Source of the DNA: a virus | Virus record (IMG/VR): IMGVR_UViG_3300035698_015804 | Location: 1 to 29,189 of that record | Strand: one strand, 5' to 3' | Length of the DNA stretch: 29,189 bases | Shown: one piece after another, positions 1-6,677 of the stretch | How the letters are laid out: each line of letters starts with the position of its first letter | Position numbering within the stretch: the first letter of the stretch is position 1 | Program-made: the position numbers and the translations under genes | The notes under the pieces: generated by a model | The model's database searches: none | Told to the model about the DNA's origin: nothing | Seen by the model: the letters and a program-made list of their open reading frames with translations, nothing else

Positions 1-2
1 AC

Positions 3-539
3 AAAAAAAGCACACGACCTCCCAGCATCGTTCTGACCGACGACGAACTCGACAAGTACTTGTCGGTGGGCGAACTCCGGGCAATCGCCTCGACGTACCA
101 GCACGCGCACCGAACGAACGTGTGGGAAGCCCTCCGACACAATCGCGCCCGTGCGGAACAGTTCGGAAGCGGAAACGTTTCCCCTGAGTTGGAGCAGGCG
201 CTGCAGACCACCCAGCGGTTCGCCTCCCGGTTGCTCCCGCATATCACCACGTCCACCGACCCACGTATGGCGCACCACCAGCTTATTATCAATTTGAAAA
301 CATTCCAAGAGAACGCGGAGGTGCTTCGCAAACTGAACACGATTGCCACCACCTTGGTGCAGAATCACGTCGCACAGCAGCGAGCACAGATAGCATACGT
401 CGCGACACTAGCAACGCCTGAGGAAGAGGAAGCTGAAGAGGAAGAAGAGGAAGCGGAAGAAGCAAAGGTACCCGAGGAAGGAGCTGCCGTGTCGGAAGAA
501 GAGGAAGAAGAGGAAGAAGAAGAAGAAGAAGAAAAATGA
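3..539 (+). CDS. Acidic-tailed protein of unknown function, 5' partial, GC-rich
   Basis: The reading frame is open from base 3, so the gene enters from outside the window; the TTG at 60 is probably not its start. The visible part is about 178 residues: a helical, Gln/Ala/Arg-rich body followed by a tail made almost only of Glu and Ala from about 421 on, ending in a long Glu run and Lys. The body DNA is clearly GC-rich with C/G third positions, unlike the AT-rich genes that follow. Its TGA stop (537-539) overlaps an ATGAGACTA sequence that looks like the start of the genes downstream, which argues that the join is natural rather than chimeric. Acidic low-complexity tails occur in phage prohead-core proteins, but I cannot assign a family. 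Confidence 0.6.
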   Translation, partial: KKSTRPPSIVLTDDELDKYLSVGELRAIASTYQHAHRTNVWEALRHNRARAEQFGSGNVSPELEQALQTTQRFASRLLPHITTSTDPRMAHHQLIINLKTFQENAEVLRKLNTIATTLVQNHVAQQRAQIAYVATLATPEEEEAEEEEEEAEEAKVPEEGAAVSEEEEEEEEEEEEEK

Positions 540-619
540 GACTAATGAAAAATAGGAGGACAGAGGGTAGCTCCCTTTGGTTGAATGCCACTACATCTAA
601 CCTAACTCCTTTTAAATAA
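536..619 (+). pseudogene. Short ORF starting MRL, possible remnant of a targeting-peptide gene
   Basis: ATG at 536 overlaps the upstream stop exactly as the M-R-L genes downstream do, and the first codons ATG AGA CTA match their opening. After MRLM the frame runs 27 codons with no likeness to the usual Q-x-Y-L-x-E continuation and stops at 617-619. It may be the stub of a gene disrupted when the endonuclease at 640 arrived, or a chance ORF. The stretch 540-639 otherwise holds a weak hairpin (AGGG-TAGCT-CCCT, about 564-576) and no recognisable intron core. Confidence 0.25.
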
Positions 620-639
620 ACCTTAGTGGGGGTAATATT

Positions 640-1521
640 ATGAAAAAACTTAATTATAATTATGTAAAGGAACAAATAGAGAAAGAAGGATATCAATTAC
701 TTAGCAAAGAATATGTTAATAATAGAACCAAATTAAAAATACAATGTAGTAAAGGGCATAAATTTGAAATGCGATATTGTCATTTACAACAAGGACAAAA
801 ATGTCCAAATTGTAATAATGATAACATCAGACTTAGTTATGATTATGTAAAGGAACAAATAGAAAGTGTTGAAGGTTATAAATTATTGTCACCAACTTAT
901 AAAAATAGTAGGTCAAAAATAAAGGTACAATGTAGTAAAGGGCATATTTATAATGTTACTTATGGTAATTTTTATATGGGATATAGGTGTCCATATTGTG
1001 CGGGTATAAAATGCCATATATATGATTATGTAAAGGAACAAATAGAAAGTGTTGAAGGTTATAAATTATTGTCACCAACTTATAAAAATAGTAAAACCAA
1101 ATTAAAAATACGGTGTGGTAAAGGACATGAATATGAGGTTGTATATGGCAGTTTTCATAGTGGTAGAAGATGCCCATATTGTAATAAATTTAAAGGAACA
1201 TCAAAAGCAGAAAAAGAAATTGATGAAATGGTTAAGGAATTTCTACCTAATGAAAATATAATAGAGAATGACCGTACTCAAATAATTAATCCACGAACAG
1301 GACACAATCTTGAACTTGATGTATGGATACCTTCATTGAAGAAGGCAATTGAATATAATGGCATATATTGGCATTCAGGTAATTTAACAAAAGAAAAAGA
1401 TAAGGAAAAAATAAAACAATGCAAAGAAAAGGGTATAGAATTGTTAATTATAGAGGAAGAAGATTGGTATAGTAATAAAAATAATTGCATTGAATTATTA
1501 AAGGATTTTATAAATGACTAG
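640..1521 (+). CDS. Homing endonuclease: three zinc-ribbon repeats plus Vsr-like nuclease domain
   Basis: The protein has 293 residues. Residues 1-185 hold three repeats, each with a Y-x-YVKEQIE helix, a C-(S/G)-KGH half-site and a CP-x-C half-site, reading as zinc ribbons that probably bind DNA. The C-terminal 100 residues carry a very-short-patch-repair/DUF559-like nuclease core: LELDVWIPSLKKAIEYNG, then YWHS and later IELLIIEEEDW. Free-standing phage homing endonucleases of the Vsr-like (EDxHD) kind have this layout. Repeats two and three share an identical 73-bp DNA stretch. Its 3' end overlaps the ATG of the next gene by 8 bp. The start has only a weak GGGGG upstream. The class is well supported; the target site is unknown. 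Confidence 0.8.
   Translation: MKKLNYNYVKEQIEKEGYQLLSKEYVNNRTKLKIQCSKGHKFEMRYCHLQQGQKCPNCNNDNIRLSYDYVKEQIESVEGYKLLSPTYKNSRSKIKVQCSKGHIYNVTYGNFYMGYRCPYCAGIKCHIYDYVKEQIESVEGYKLLSPTYKNSKTKLKIRCGKGHEYEVVYGSFHSGRRCPYCNKFKGTSKAEKEIDEMVKEFLPNENIIENDRTQIINPRTGHNLELDVWIPSLKKAIEYNGIYWHSGNLTKEKDKEKIKQCKEKGIELLIIEEEDWYSNKNNCIELLKDFIND
838..1093 (+). repeat. Perfect 73-bp direct repeat inside the endonuclease gene
   Basis: Bases 838-910 and 1021-1093 read identically over 73 bp, 183 bp (61 codons) apart. They code for the start of zinc-ribbon repeats two and three. The first ribbon (from 655) is diverged, so one unit was duplicated recently or is kept uniform by recombination. Confidence 0.85.
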
Positions 1522-2248
1522 ACTGAAACATTATATAGATGAAGAACTTATAAATGAAAGTATTAATGATAAAGGTATCTTACATGCCTGTTTTTTATCT
1601 GGAATGAGTGGAAGCGGCAAATCGTATACAATCCAAAAAATTAAAGATGGTTCTATTGAGCCAAGAATTGTTAACACCGATAAAATGACAGAGCATTTAA
1701 AAGCTTATGATATTGATAAATGGATTGATGTTGAAGATATTGTAAAAAGAACTACAAAGAACCAGTTAGTTCTTTATCTTAATAGCTTATTACCATTATG
1801 GATTGATGGTACGTCTGCAAAACCCGCTTCTGTAATGAGAAGAAGTGGTATATTAAAATCAATAGGATATGATGTAAGTATGGTCTGGGTTACAGTATCT
1901 CTTGAGACTGCCTTAATTAGAACTAAAGAAAGATCTAAAACTGGTCGTGAAGTACCAGAAAAAATAGTTATTAAAATGTATAATCAATTACGAGGACTTA
2001 AAAAATATTATTCTACTGAATTTAATCATTTTACAGAAATTAAAAATGATGAAGGGGAACTTACTAATAAAGTTATATTACAAGCATATAAAAGGGAGAC
2101 GACATTTTTCAATTCTCCCGTTAAAAATCCTATAGGTATACATCAAATAAATAATATGAAGAAAAATGGTCATAAATATCTTATTGATACAAAAGAATAT
2201 GATAAGAAATATTTGGATAAATTAGTATCCAGTTGGTATAGGAAATAA
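1514..2248 (+). CDS. P-loop kinase (zeta-toxin/polynucleotide-kinase-like) with capsid-targeting-like N-terminus
   Basis: The protein has 244 residues. It opens MTRLKHYIDEELINE, a version of the peptide shared by many genes here, with possible (I)-x-E cleavage points at YIDE and LINE. A Walker A motif GMSGSGKS lies at about 30-37, followed by VNTDK (about 55-58) and an Arg-rich lid-like stretch RTKERSKTGREVP, as in AAA_33/zeta-type nucleotide and sugar kinases. The likely reaction is ATP-dependent phosphorylation of a small molecule, nucleic acid end or protein; the substrate cannot be read from sequence. It overlaps the endonuclease gene and is followed 4 bases later by an ART-like gene. If the leader is a capsid targeting sequence, the kinase would be packaged and injected. 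Confidence 0.7.
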   Translation: MTRLKHYIDEELINESINDKGILHACFLSGMSGSGKSYTIQKIKDGSIEPRIVNTDKMTEHLKAYDIDKWIDVEDIVKRTTKNQLVLYLNSLLPLWIDGTSAKPASVMRRSGILKSIGYDVSMVWVTVSLETALIRTKERSKTGREVPEKIVIKMYNQLRGLKKYYSTEFNHFTEIKNDEGELTNKVILQAYKRETTFFNSPVKNPIGIHQINNMKKNGHKYLIDTKEYDKKYLDKLVSSWYRK

Positions 2249-2252
2249 ACTA

Positions 2253-2867
2253 ATGACGAGACTACAACAATACCTTATAAATGAAGAGTTTCAAGATATC
2301 AATAAATTAGTTGCAATGCTTAAAGCTGATTGTAAGCCCTATCTATCATTACTCAAAAGAACTGATAAAATGTTATGTAGAGGTATTGACTCTCCTCCTA
2401 AAACTAATATTTATGAAAATGAAGTATATTATTTTAAAAGTAAACCTCGTAAAGATCGTAGACCATTAAGCACAGGACCGTTAGTACATAAGCAATTAGA
2501 TGATCTGTTCAAAAAGAAGTTCGGATGGAAAGCAAGGAGTGAAGGAGTGTTTGTAAGCTCTGATTATGGAACAGCATCAGGATATGGACATACTTATTTC
2601 TTTTTCCCTATAGGACAATTTAAGTATGTATGGTCTCCCAAGGTAGGGGACATATGGATATATCTTAAATCACATATAAGCAGTAGAAAAGGAAAGAGTG
2701 AACAACCAGATTTATCAGCAACAGTAGATTCATATATAGATAAAAGTTTAGTGAAGGCTATAGAATTGGAGCATGAAGTGGCAATTAAATGTAAAGAGTA
2801 CTATATGGTTGATGTGGAACTTGATGGAGAAACCTTTTCAAGAGTATTTAAGGATGCATTGCTATGA
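2253..2867 (+). CDS. ADP-ribosyltransferase-like protein with capsid-targeting-like N-terminus
   Basis: The protein has 204 residues and opens MTRLQQYLINEE. Beyond the leader it shows an Arg-Gly strand (LCRGID), then KPRKDRRP, FGWKARSEGVFVSSD with a following A-x-GYG, and a late ELEHEVAIKCKEYY. The order R-G, (S)-G-V-F-x-S...A..YG, E-x-E resembles the R-S-E layout of arginine-type mono-ADP-ribosyltransferases such as T4 Alt/Mod. It has a clear paralogue at 26730-27458, sharing RG, KPR-x-DR-x-P, FGW..RS.GVF, KYVW and KCKEY. Its stop overlaps the next start (ATGA). The fold call is an inference from motifs; host target unknown. Confidence 0.6.
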   Translation: MTRLQQYLINEEFQDINKLVAMLKADCKPYLSLLKRTDKMLCRGIDSPPKTNIYENEVYYFKSKPRKDRRPLSTGPLVHKQLDDLFKKKFGWKARSEGVFVSSDYGTASGYGHTYFFFPIGQFKYVWSPKVGDIWIYLKSHISSRKGKSEQPDLSATVDSYIDKSLVKAIELEHEVAIKCKEYYMVDVELDGETFSRVFKDALL

Positions 2868-3295
2868 GTAGATTCCAGAAATACCTTTTAAGAGAGTGGA
2901 AGGTAAATAAATCCTACTCAGGTAGAAGCATGATAAAACCTAATAGTACTATTTTATGGCAATATATACCTTCTAAAGGTCTTGTTTACACACTTTCTGA
3001 TGGCACTACATATGTCAATAACAAAAAGATAGGTAAGATGATACGCTCGGATTCTCCACAAGCTACTCATAAGAAGCAATTAGCATCCTTTTATAGTGAA
3101 TTGGGGTTTAAGGATAAGGACAAGAGGCAATACATAGAAGATATATATGAAACTTTTGTTAGAGGAAGGATAGTAGACAAGAACATTTATGTGTATTCTT
3201 CTGATTATGTTGGTATAGAGGCAAAAAAGTACAACAGAACTATGGATAAGGCAATTGATATGATTTATAAATATGTTGATGAGGATTATAATTAA
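2864..3295 (+). CDS. Targeting-peptide protein, family B (DxYxY C-terminus), unknown function
   Basis: The protein has 143 residues and opens MSRFQKYLLREW, with a possible L-R-E cleavage point. The body ends with a RGRI...IYVYSSDY strand pair and a helix MDKAIDMIYKYVDE. Genes at 5594 and 26329 share this plan: W near the middle, a GRI-x-(P/D)-(G/K)-R/N-x-I-(Y/F)-V strand, then DKAI-x-x-(V/I)-Y-(K/R)-Y at the end. It directly follows an ART-like gene with a 4-base overlap, as its paralogue at 26329 does on the other arm. No enzymatic motif is visible. Confidence 0.7.
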   Translation: MSRFQKYLLREWKVNKSYSGRSMIKPNSTILWQYIPSKGLVYTLSDGTTYVNNKKIGKMIRSDSPQATHKKQLASFYSELGFKDKDKRQYIEDIYETFVRGRIVDKNIYVYSSDYVGIEAKKYNRTMDKAIDMIYKYVDEDYN

Positions 3296-3296
3296 T

Positions 3297-4721
3297 ATGA
3301 GACTCCAGAGATATATAAATGAAGCAAAGGAACAACTAAAGCAATGGAAGGACTATGTGAGGTCTAACAAAATGCTCAAAGCAGCTGTTAAAATATTAGA
3401 AAAAATTAATAAGAAAGGATACAAAGCATATATAGTTGGTGGAACTGTCCGTGATATAATCCTTGGAGAAAAACCTCATGATGTTGATATTGCTACTAAT
3501 ATGCCTATACCCGAAATAGAAAAATTATATAAGACCTATGATATTGGTAAATCTAAGACATTTGGTATTGTTGTTGTTAAAGAAGGAGGTTATGATTTTG
3601 AGCTGGCTTTATTCAGGAATGACGGGAAATATTCTGATGGGAGGAGACCCGAATCTGTTATTGTTACTGGTTCGTTTGAGCAAGATGCTTCTCGTAGAGA
3701 TTTTACTATCAACGCTATGGGAATCAATGCGAAAGGTGAAATTTTGGATTACTTCGATGGTAAGAAGGATATTAAGAACAAGGTTTTAAGAACAGTTGGT
3801 AATCCACATGAACGATTTGGAGAAGATTACCTTAGGATGATGAGAGCACCGAGATTTGCTTCTAAACTTGGATTTGATATAGAGAAGGGTACTAAGAAAG
3901 CAATCAAGAAACTATCTAAAAATATTATTAAGTTATCCCCTGAACGCATAAAGGATGAGATAATGAAATCAGCTGCTCAATCAGGAGACAAGTTCGCTAA
4001 GTATATCATACAGTTGGATAAGTTAGGTATACTCAAACATATACTACCAGAGATAAAACAGTTACAATATAGTCCTGAAGATCTAACACACCATCCTGAA
4101 ACTATCGGTAAGGGCGGAAGTCCATTTGCTCATACTATGGAAGCACTTAAAGTTTCTAATACAAGAGAACCTTTGAAGAACCTTGCTATACTTTTACATG
4201 ATGTTGGAAAGGGTGTTACGTTTTCTGATACAACACCAGGTAAGATTTATACATATTATGGACATGATGCTGAAGGTGTAAAACTTATAGAGGAAATTGC
4301 TAAGAGATTGAAGATGTCTAATAAGGAAAGAGATACTTTATTATTTACAGCGGCTAACCATATGAAATTCCACCGTATGAAGGAGATGAAACCCTCTAAA
4401 ATATTCAAATTAGTTAATGATGATAATTGGGATGCATTAATTTCTGTAGCTATGGCTGATGAATTTTCAAGAGGAGAGAAGTTCATGAGTAAGAAGGATT
4501 TTGATGCCTCTTTAAAGGCTGCTATAAAGATAAAAGAGAAATGGGGTAAGAAGGAAGTTAAAAAGAGGATGAAACTTGTGGATGGTAATCATGTGATGGA
4601 ATTGTTGGGTATAGGTCCAGGTAAAAAGGTTGGAGAAGTGATAAGGAAAACAACTGAATGGATATTAGATATGGATATTTCAAAACAAGAAGAAATAGAT
4701 AAGTATATAAGGGGTATATAA
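3297..4721 (+). CDS. cca: CCA-adding tRNA nucleotidyltransferase with HD domain and capsid-targeting-like N-terminus
   Basis: The protein has 474 residues from the ATG at 3297. That start is chosen over a GTG/TTG-type start at 3273 because it gives the MRLQRYINEA leader shared with neighbours. The nucleotidyltransferase core is complete: VGGTVRD (about 47-53), HDVDIAT (61-67) with the two metal-binding Asp residues, RRDFTINAM (133-141), and EDYLRMMRAPRFASKLGF (176-193). An HD phosphohydrolase-type domain follows with HT at 279-280 and LLHDVGKG (299-306). This matches class II CCA-adding/poly(A) polymerase family proteins with a C-terminal HD domain. The usual role is repair or completion of tRNA 3' CCA ends. 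Fusion to the leader suggests delivery in the virion, where it could restore cleaved tRNAs. Confidence 0.88.
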   Translation: MRLQRYINEAKEQLKQWKDYVRSNKMLKAAVKILEKINKKGYKAYIVGGTVRDIILGEKPHDVDIATNMPIPEIEKLYKTYDIGKSKTFGIVVVKEGGYDFELALFRNDGKYSDGRRPESVIVTGSFEQDASRRDFTINAMGINAKGEILDYFDGKKDIKNKVLRTVGNPHERFGEDYLRMMRAPRFASKLGFDIEKGTKKAIKKLSKNIIKLSPERIKDEIMKSAAQSGDKFAKYIIQLDKLGILKHILPEIKQLQYSPEDLTHHPETIGKGGSPFAHTMEALKVSNTREPLKNLAILLHDVGKGVTFSDTTPGKIYTYYGHDAEGVKLIEEIAKRLKMSNKERDTLLFTAANHMKFHRMKEMKPSKIFKLVNDDNWDALISVAMADEFSRGEKFMSKKDFDASLKAAIKIKEKWGKKEVKKRMKLVDGNHVMELLGIGPGKKVGEVIRKTTEWILDMDISKQEEIDKYIRGI

Positions 4722-4735
4722 GGAAGGGGTATATT

Positions 4736-4762
4736 ATGAGATTATAACAATATATAAGGAGG
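4736..4762 (+). pseudogene. Ghost targeting peptide: ATG AGA TTA then TAA
   Basis: The reading is M-R-L-stop-Q-Y-I. A single C-to-T change in a CAA codon would explain the stop (TAA at 4745-4747), because intact copies read ATGAGA-TTA/CTA-CAA-CAA-TA. After Q-Y-I the frame runs into AGGAGG, which now serves as the Shine-Dalgarno site of the gene at 4768. It appears to be the residue of a lost or reshuffled targeting cassette. Confidence 0.5.
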
Positions 4763-4767
4763 TTATT

Positions 4768-5103
4768 ATGAGTATACAAGAAAAAATAGAAAAATATTTG
4801 GTTAATGAAGGTAAAGATGAGTATAAATATGATACTATGTTAGCTGATAATATTGCTGATATTATTGAAACACATTTAAAAGGAAAAAACGCATATATTA
4901 AAGGTGAAAAACTTATCAAAAAGGAAATAAAAGAAGCTAAAAAAAGAACAGGATATAAAGGAAAAAATTGGAAAGAACTTTTACAAGATGCTGTAGATAA
5001 TCTTGAAATTATGTATGATTATGAAATACATGATGCACCTGTTAGTAGTAATAAAGGTAATAAAATATCTAATTTTATAGATATACTTGAGAAGATAAAA
5101 TGA
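4768..5103 (+). CDS. Small lysine-rich protein with diverged targeting peptide
   Basis: The protein has 111 residues and is strongly charged. It opens MSIQEKIEKYLVNEG, a longer, diverged form of the shared leader (Y-L-V-N-E in the right place). AAGGAGG at 4756-4762 is a strong ribosome binding site 5 bases before the ATG. The middle is Lys/Glu-rich and helical (KKEIKEAKKRTGYKGKNW). The stop overlaps the next ATGAGA start by 4 bases. I recognise no family. It could be a DNA-associated internal head protein, as many such proteins are small and basic. Confidence 0.6.
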   Translation: MSIQEKIEKYLVNEGKDEYKYDTMLADNIADIIETHLKGKNAYIKGEKLIKKEIKEAKKRTGYKGKNWKELLQDAVDNLEIMYDYEIHDAPVSSNKGNKISNFIDILEKIK

Positions 5104-5597
5104 GATTAGAACAGTATATAAATGAAGGTTCAGAAGAATTTTATGACATCTTAGCCTCCAACCACAAGAAATTTCATGAACACATGACCAGTATGGATGA
5201 AATGTTTGATAAGGATGTGAAGTTGGATAAACCAATGTGGGATGGTAAATATTTTACTGTAAAGTTCACTGTAGAAAATACCATATATACATTCAAAGCC
5301 ATGGAGAATGATAAAAATGAATATTCCATACTTTTTTACTCCTTCGACAAAAATTTATTTGACATAAAAGGTGATAAAAGATATGTAGGTGATGTGTTTT
5401 CAGGAGTTGTTAAATCATTACAAGCACTTATTAAAACAAGAAATGTGGAAATGTTTTGGTTTAACACTAATGAGCCTAAATTGATAAAACTATATGACAA
5501 GGTACTAAAGAAATTAGAAAGGAAGTTTAAAGGATATGAGTTTGATAAATCCTTAGTAGTTGATGATTACAAATTCTGGAGATTTGAGAAAAAATGA
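5100..5597 (+). CDS. Targeting-peptide protein, family C (DVFSGV motif), unknown function
   Basis: The protein has 165 residues and opens MRLEQYINEG. It shares MDEMFDKDV, an (A/F)-x-FKA strand, GDVFSGV and a basic C-terminal helix (LYDKVLKKLERKFKGY) with the gene at 6674, and more weakly with the gene at 24119 (SVMDGVAVVMKELI, then an IEYYIFA strand). The alternating beta-strands then helix then strand layout suggests a compact alpha/beta domain, but no catalytic signature is visible. It is linked to its neighbours by ATGA overlaps on both sides, so translation is probably coupled. Confidence 0.7.
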   Translation: MRLEQYINEGSEEFYDILASNHKKFHEHMTSMDEMFDKDVKLDKPMWDGKYFTVKFTVENTIYTFKAMENDKNEYSILFYSFDKNLFDIKGDKRYVGDVFSGVVKSLQALIKTRNVEMFWFNTNEPKLIKLYDKVLKKLERKFKGYEFDKSLVVDDYKFWRFEKK

Positions 5598-6013
5598 GAC
5601 TACAACAATACCTATTAAGAGAAGCAAGAGTAAGGAAGACAAATGCTGATGTCTTCTTAAATGATTACGCTCCTATTTTCATGTGGAGCCCTAAAGATGG
5701 ATTCTTATGGGCTGTATGGGATGAAGATGAGAGATGGATGCTATTTCATGGGTCAAAAAAATTGGAAAAAAGATTTGAATATACACATACTTCTTATACA
5801 CATCCCCAATTGTTAAATGCTTACAAGGGTAATGATAGGAACCTTGAAAAATTCATAACAGGAAGAATAAGCCCCGATGGAAGAACAATTTATGTGCATG
5901 ATTTCGGTAGTAGACCTTACCTTGCTGATACTATAACAACTATTCGTTATGATAAATATGTTGATAAAGCAATAGATAATGTTTATAGGTATATGAAGGG
6001 TTACATTAAATAA
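5594..6013 (+). CDS. Targeting-peptide protein, family B, unknown function
   Basis: The protein has 139 residues and opens MRLQQYLLREA. It is closest to the gene at 26329: both have A-R-V-(R/K)-x-TNA-(D/E)-(V/I)-FL, a (F/V)-(M/V)-W-S strand, (I)SGRI/ITGRI then G-R-T-I-(Y/F)-V, and a final Y-(R/K)-YM-(K/G)-GYI. The leader ends in L-R-E, a possible prohead protease site. The body seems to be a beta-rich domain with a C-terminal helix. It is a third member of the family after 2864 and 26329; function unknown. Confidence 0.7.
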   Translation: MRLQQYLLREARVRKTNADVFLNDYAPIFMWSPKDGFLWAVWDEDERWMLFHGSKKLEKRFEYTHTSYTHPQLLNAYKGNDRNLEKFITGRISPDGRTIYVHDFGSRPYLADTITTIRYDKYVDKAIDNVYRYMKGYIK

Positions 6014-6026
6014 GGAGATAATTAAT

Positions 6027-6341
6027 ATGAAACTAAAACAATATTTGCTGAATGAAGAAAGACTGAGTGGTGGCGACAAGAAGACCCTAAAGGGGTATAT
6101 CAAAAATCCTAAAAAAGCTTCCTTCTTGTTAAGTTCATTTTCCAAGAATTATGATGAATCGGAAAGAGAAGTAGATGTTGAGAAATTGAAAGATGGGGTA
6201 GAATTTACTTATAATATGGATCACTATGAACTGACAAATGCTTTAGTCAATATGGTTGATAGTATGGATGAATATCAATTTAGTACCAGTGGTGAAAAAC
6301 AAACCAATACCATGTACTTCAAGGTATCGAAGGAAAAATAA
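6027..6341 (+). CDS. Targeting-peptide protein, unknown function
   Basis: The protein has 104 residues and opens MKLKQYLLNEER. AAGGAG at 6013-6018 supports the start at 6027. After the leader come GGDKKTLKGYIKNPKKA and an acidic/polar domain with alternating strands; it ends KVSKEK. It carries no motif I can name. It sits between a family B gene and a gene without leader, which starts immediately after its TAA. Confidence 0.65.
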   Translation: MKLKQYLLNEERLSGGDKKTLKGYIKNPKKASFLLSSFSKNYDESEREVDVEKLKDGVEFTYNMDHYELTNALVNMVDSMDEYQFSTSGEKQTNTMYFKVSKEK

Positions 6342-6677
6342 ATGAGTATAACCTATACACCAAAGGGCACTCCAGCGATGAAAATTGGAAATTATCAATT
6401 AACCTTAACTTCTACCAGTGGGGATAAGGAAAAATGGAAATGGTTAACTGTTTCTACTGGCAGTAATAGAGACATAGTACCATTTACTCTTCTTGGTCTA
6501 AAACAAAAGGTGGTACCTCTAAAGCTCAGGAATAGAATGAAGAAAGTATTTAAGAAGTATGTTGCTAAGGATGGGTTCATATACAAGAAAGATGTAGAGA
6601 AGTTATGCAATGATCTTAGTATAATGGATGAGAGTGTTACTAACCGTATGGATGATTTACTGGATTTATTACTATGA
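6342..6677 (+). CDS. Hypothetical protein without targeting peptide
   Basis: The protein has 111 residues and opens MSITYTPKGTP. It lacks the Q-x-Y-L-x-E leader, unlike nearly all neighbours. The N-terminal half reads as beta-strands (YQLTLTST, KWLTVST); the C-terminal half is basic and helical, ending in DDLLDLLL. It starts directly after the stop of the 6027 gene and its TGA overlaps the next ATG, so it is co-translated with the cluster. It may be a second subunit for the 6027 product or lie outside the packaged set. Confidence 0.6.
   Translation: MSITYTPKGTPAMKIGNYQLTLTSTSGDKEKWKWLTVSTGSNRDIVPFTLLGLKQKVVPLKLRNRMKKVFKKYVAKDGFIYKKDVEKLCNDLSIMDESVTNRMDDLLDLLL

Noticed and set aside
540-640. 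Group I intron ahead of the first endonuclease
   Set aside because: No conserved P/Q/R/S core elements seen in 100 bases and no split gene identified on both sides.
289-696. Minus-strand ORF of 135 codons
   Set aside because: Antisense of the Glu-rich repeat; Leu/Pro-rich low complexity with no start site.
3266-3273. TATAAATA late promoter box before the tRNA nucleotidyltransferase gene
   Set aside because: It falls in codons for I-Y-K-Y, a conserved ending of family B proteins, so coding constraint and AT-richness explain it. A similar string near 26350 was rejected for the same reason.
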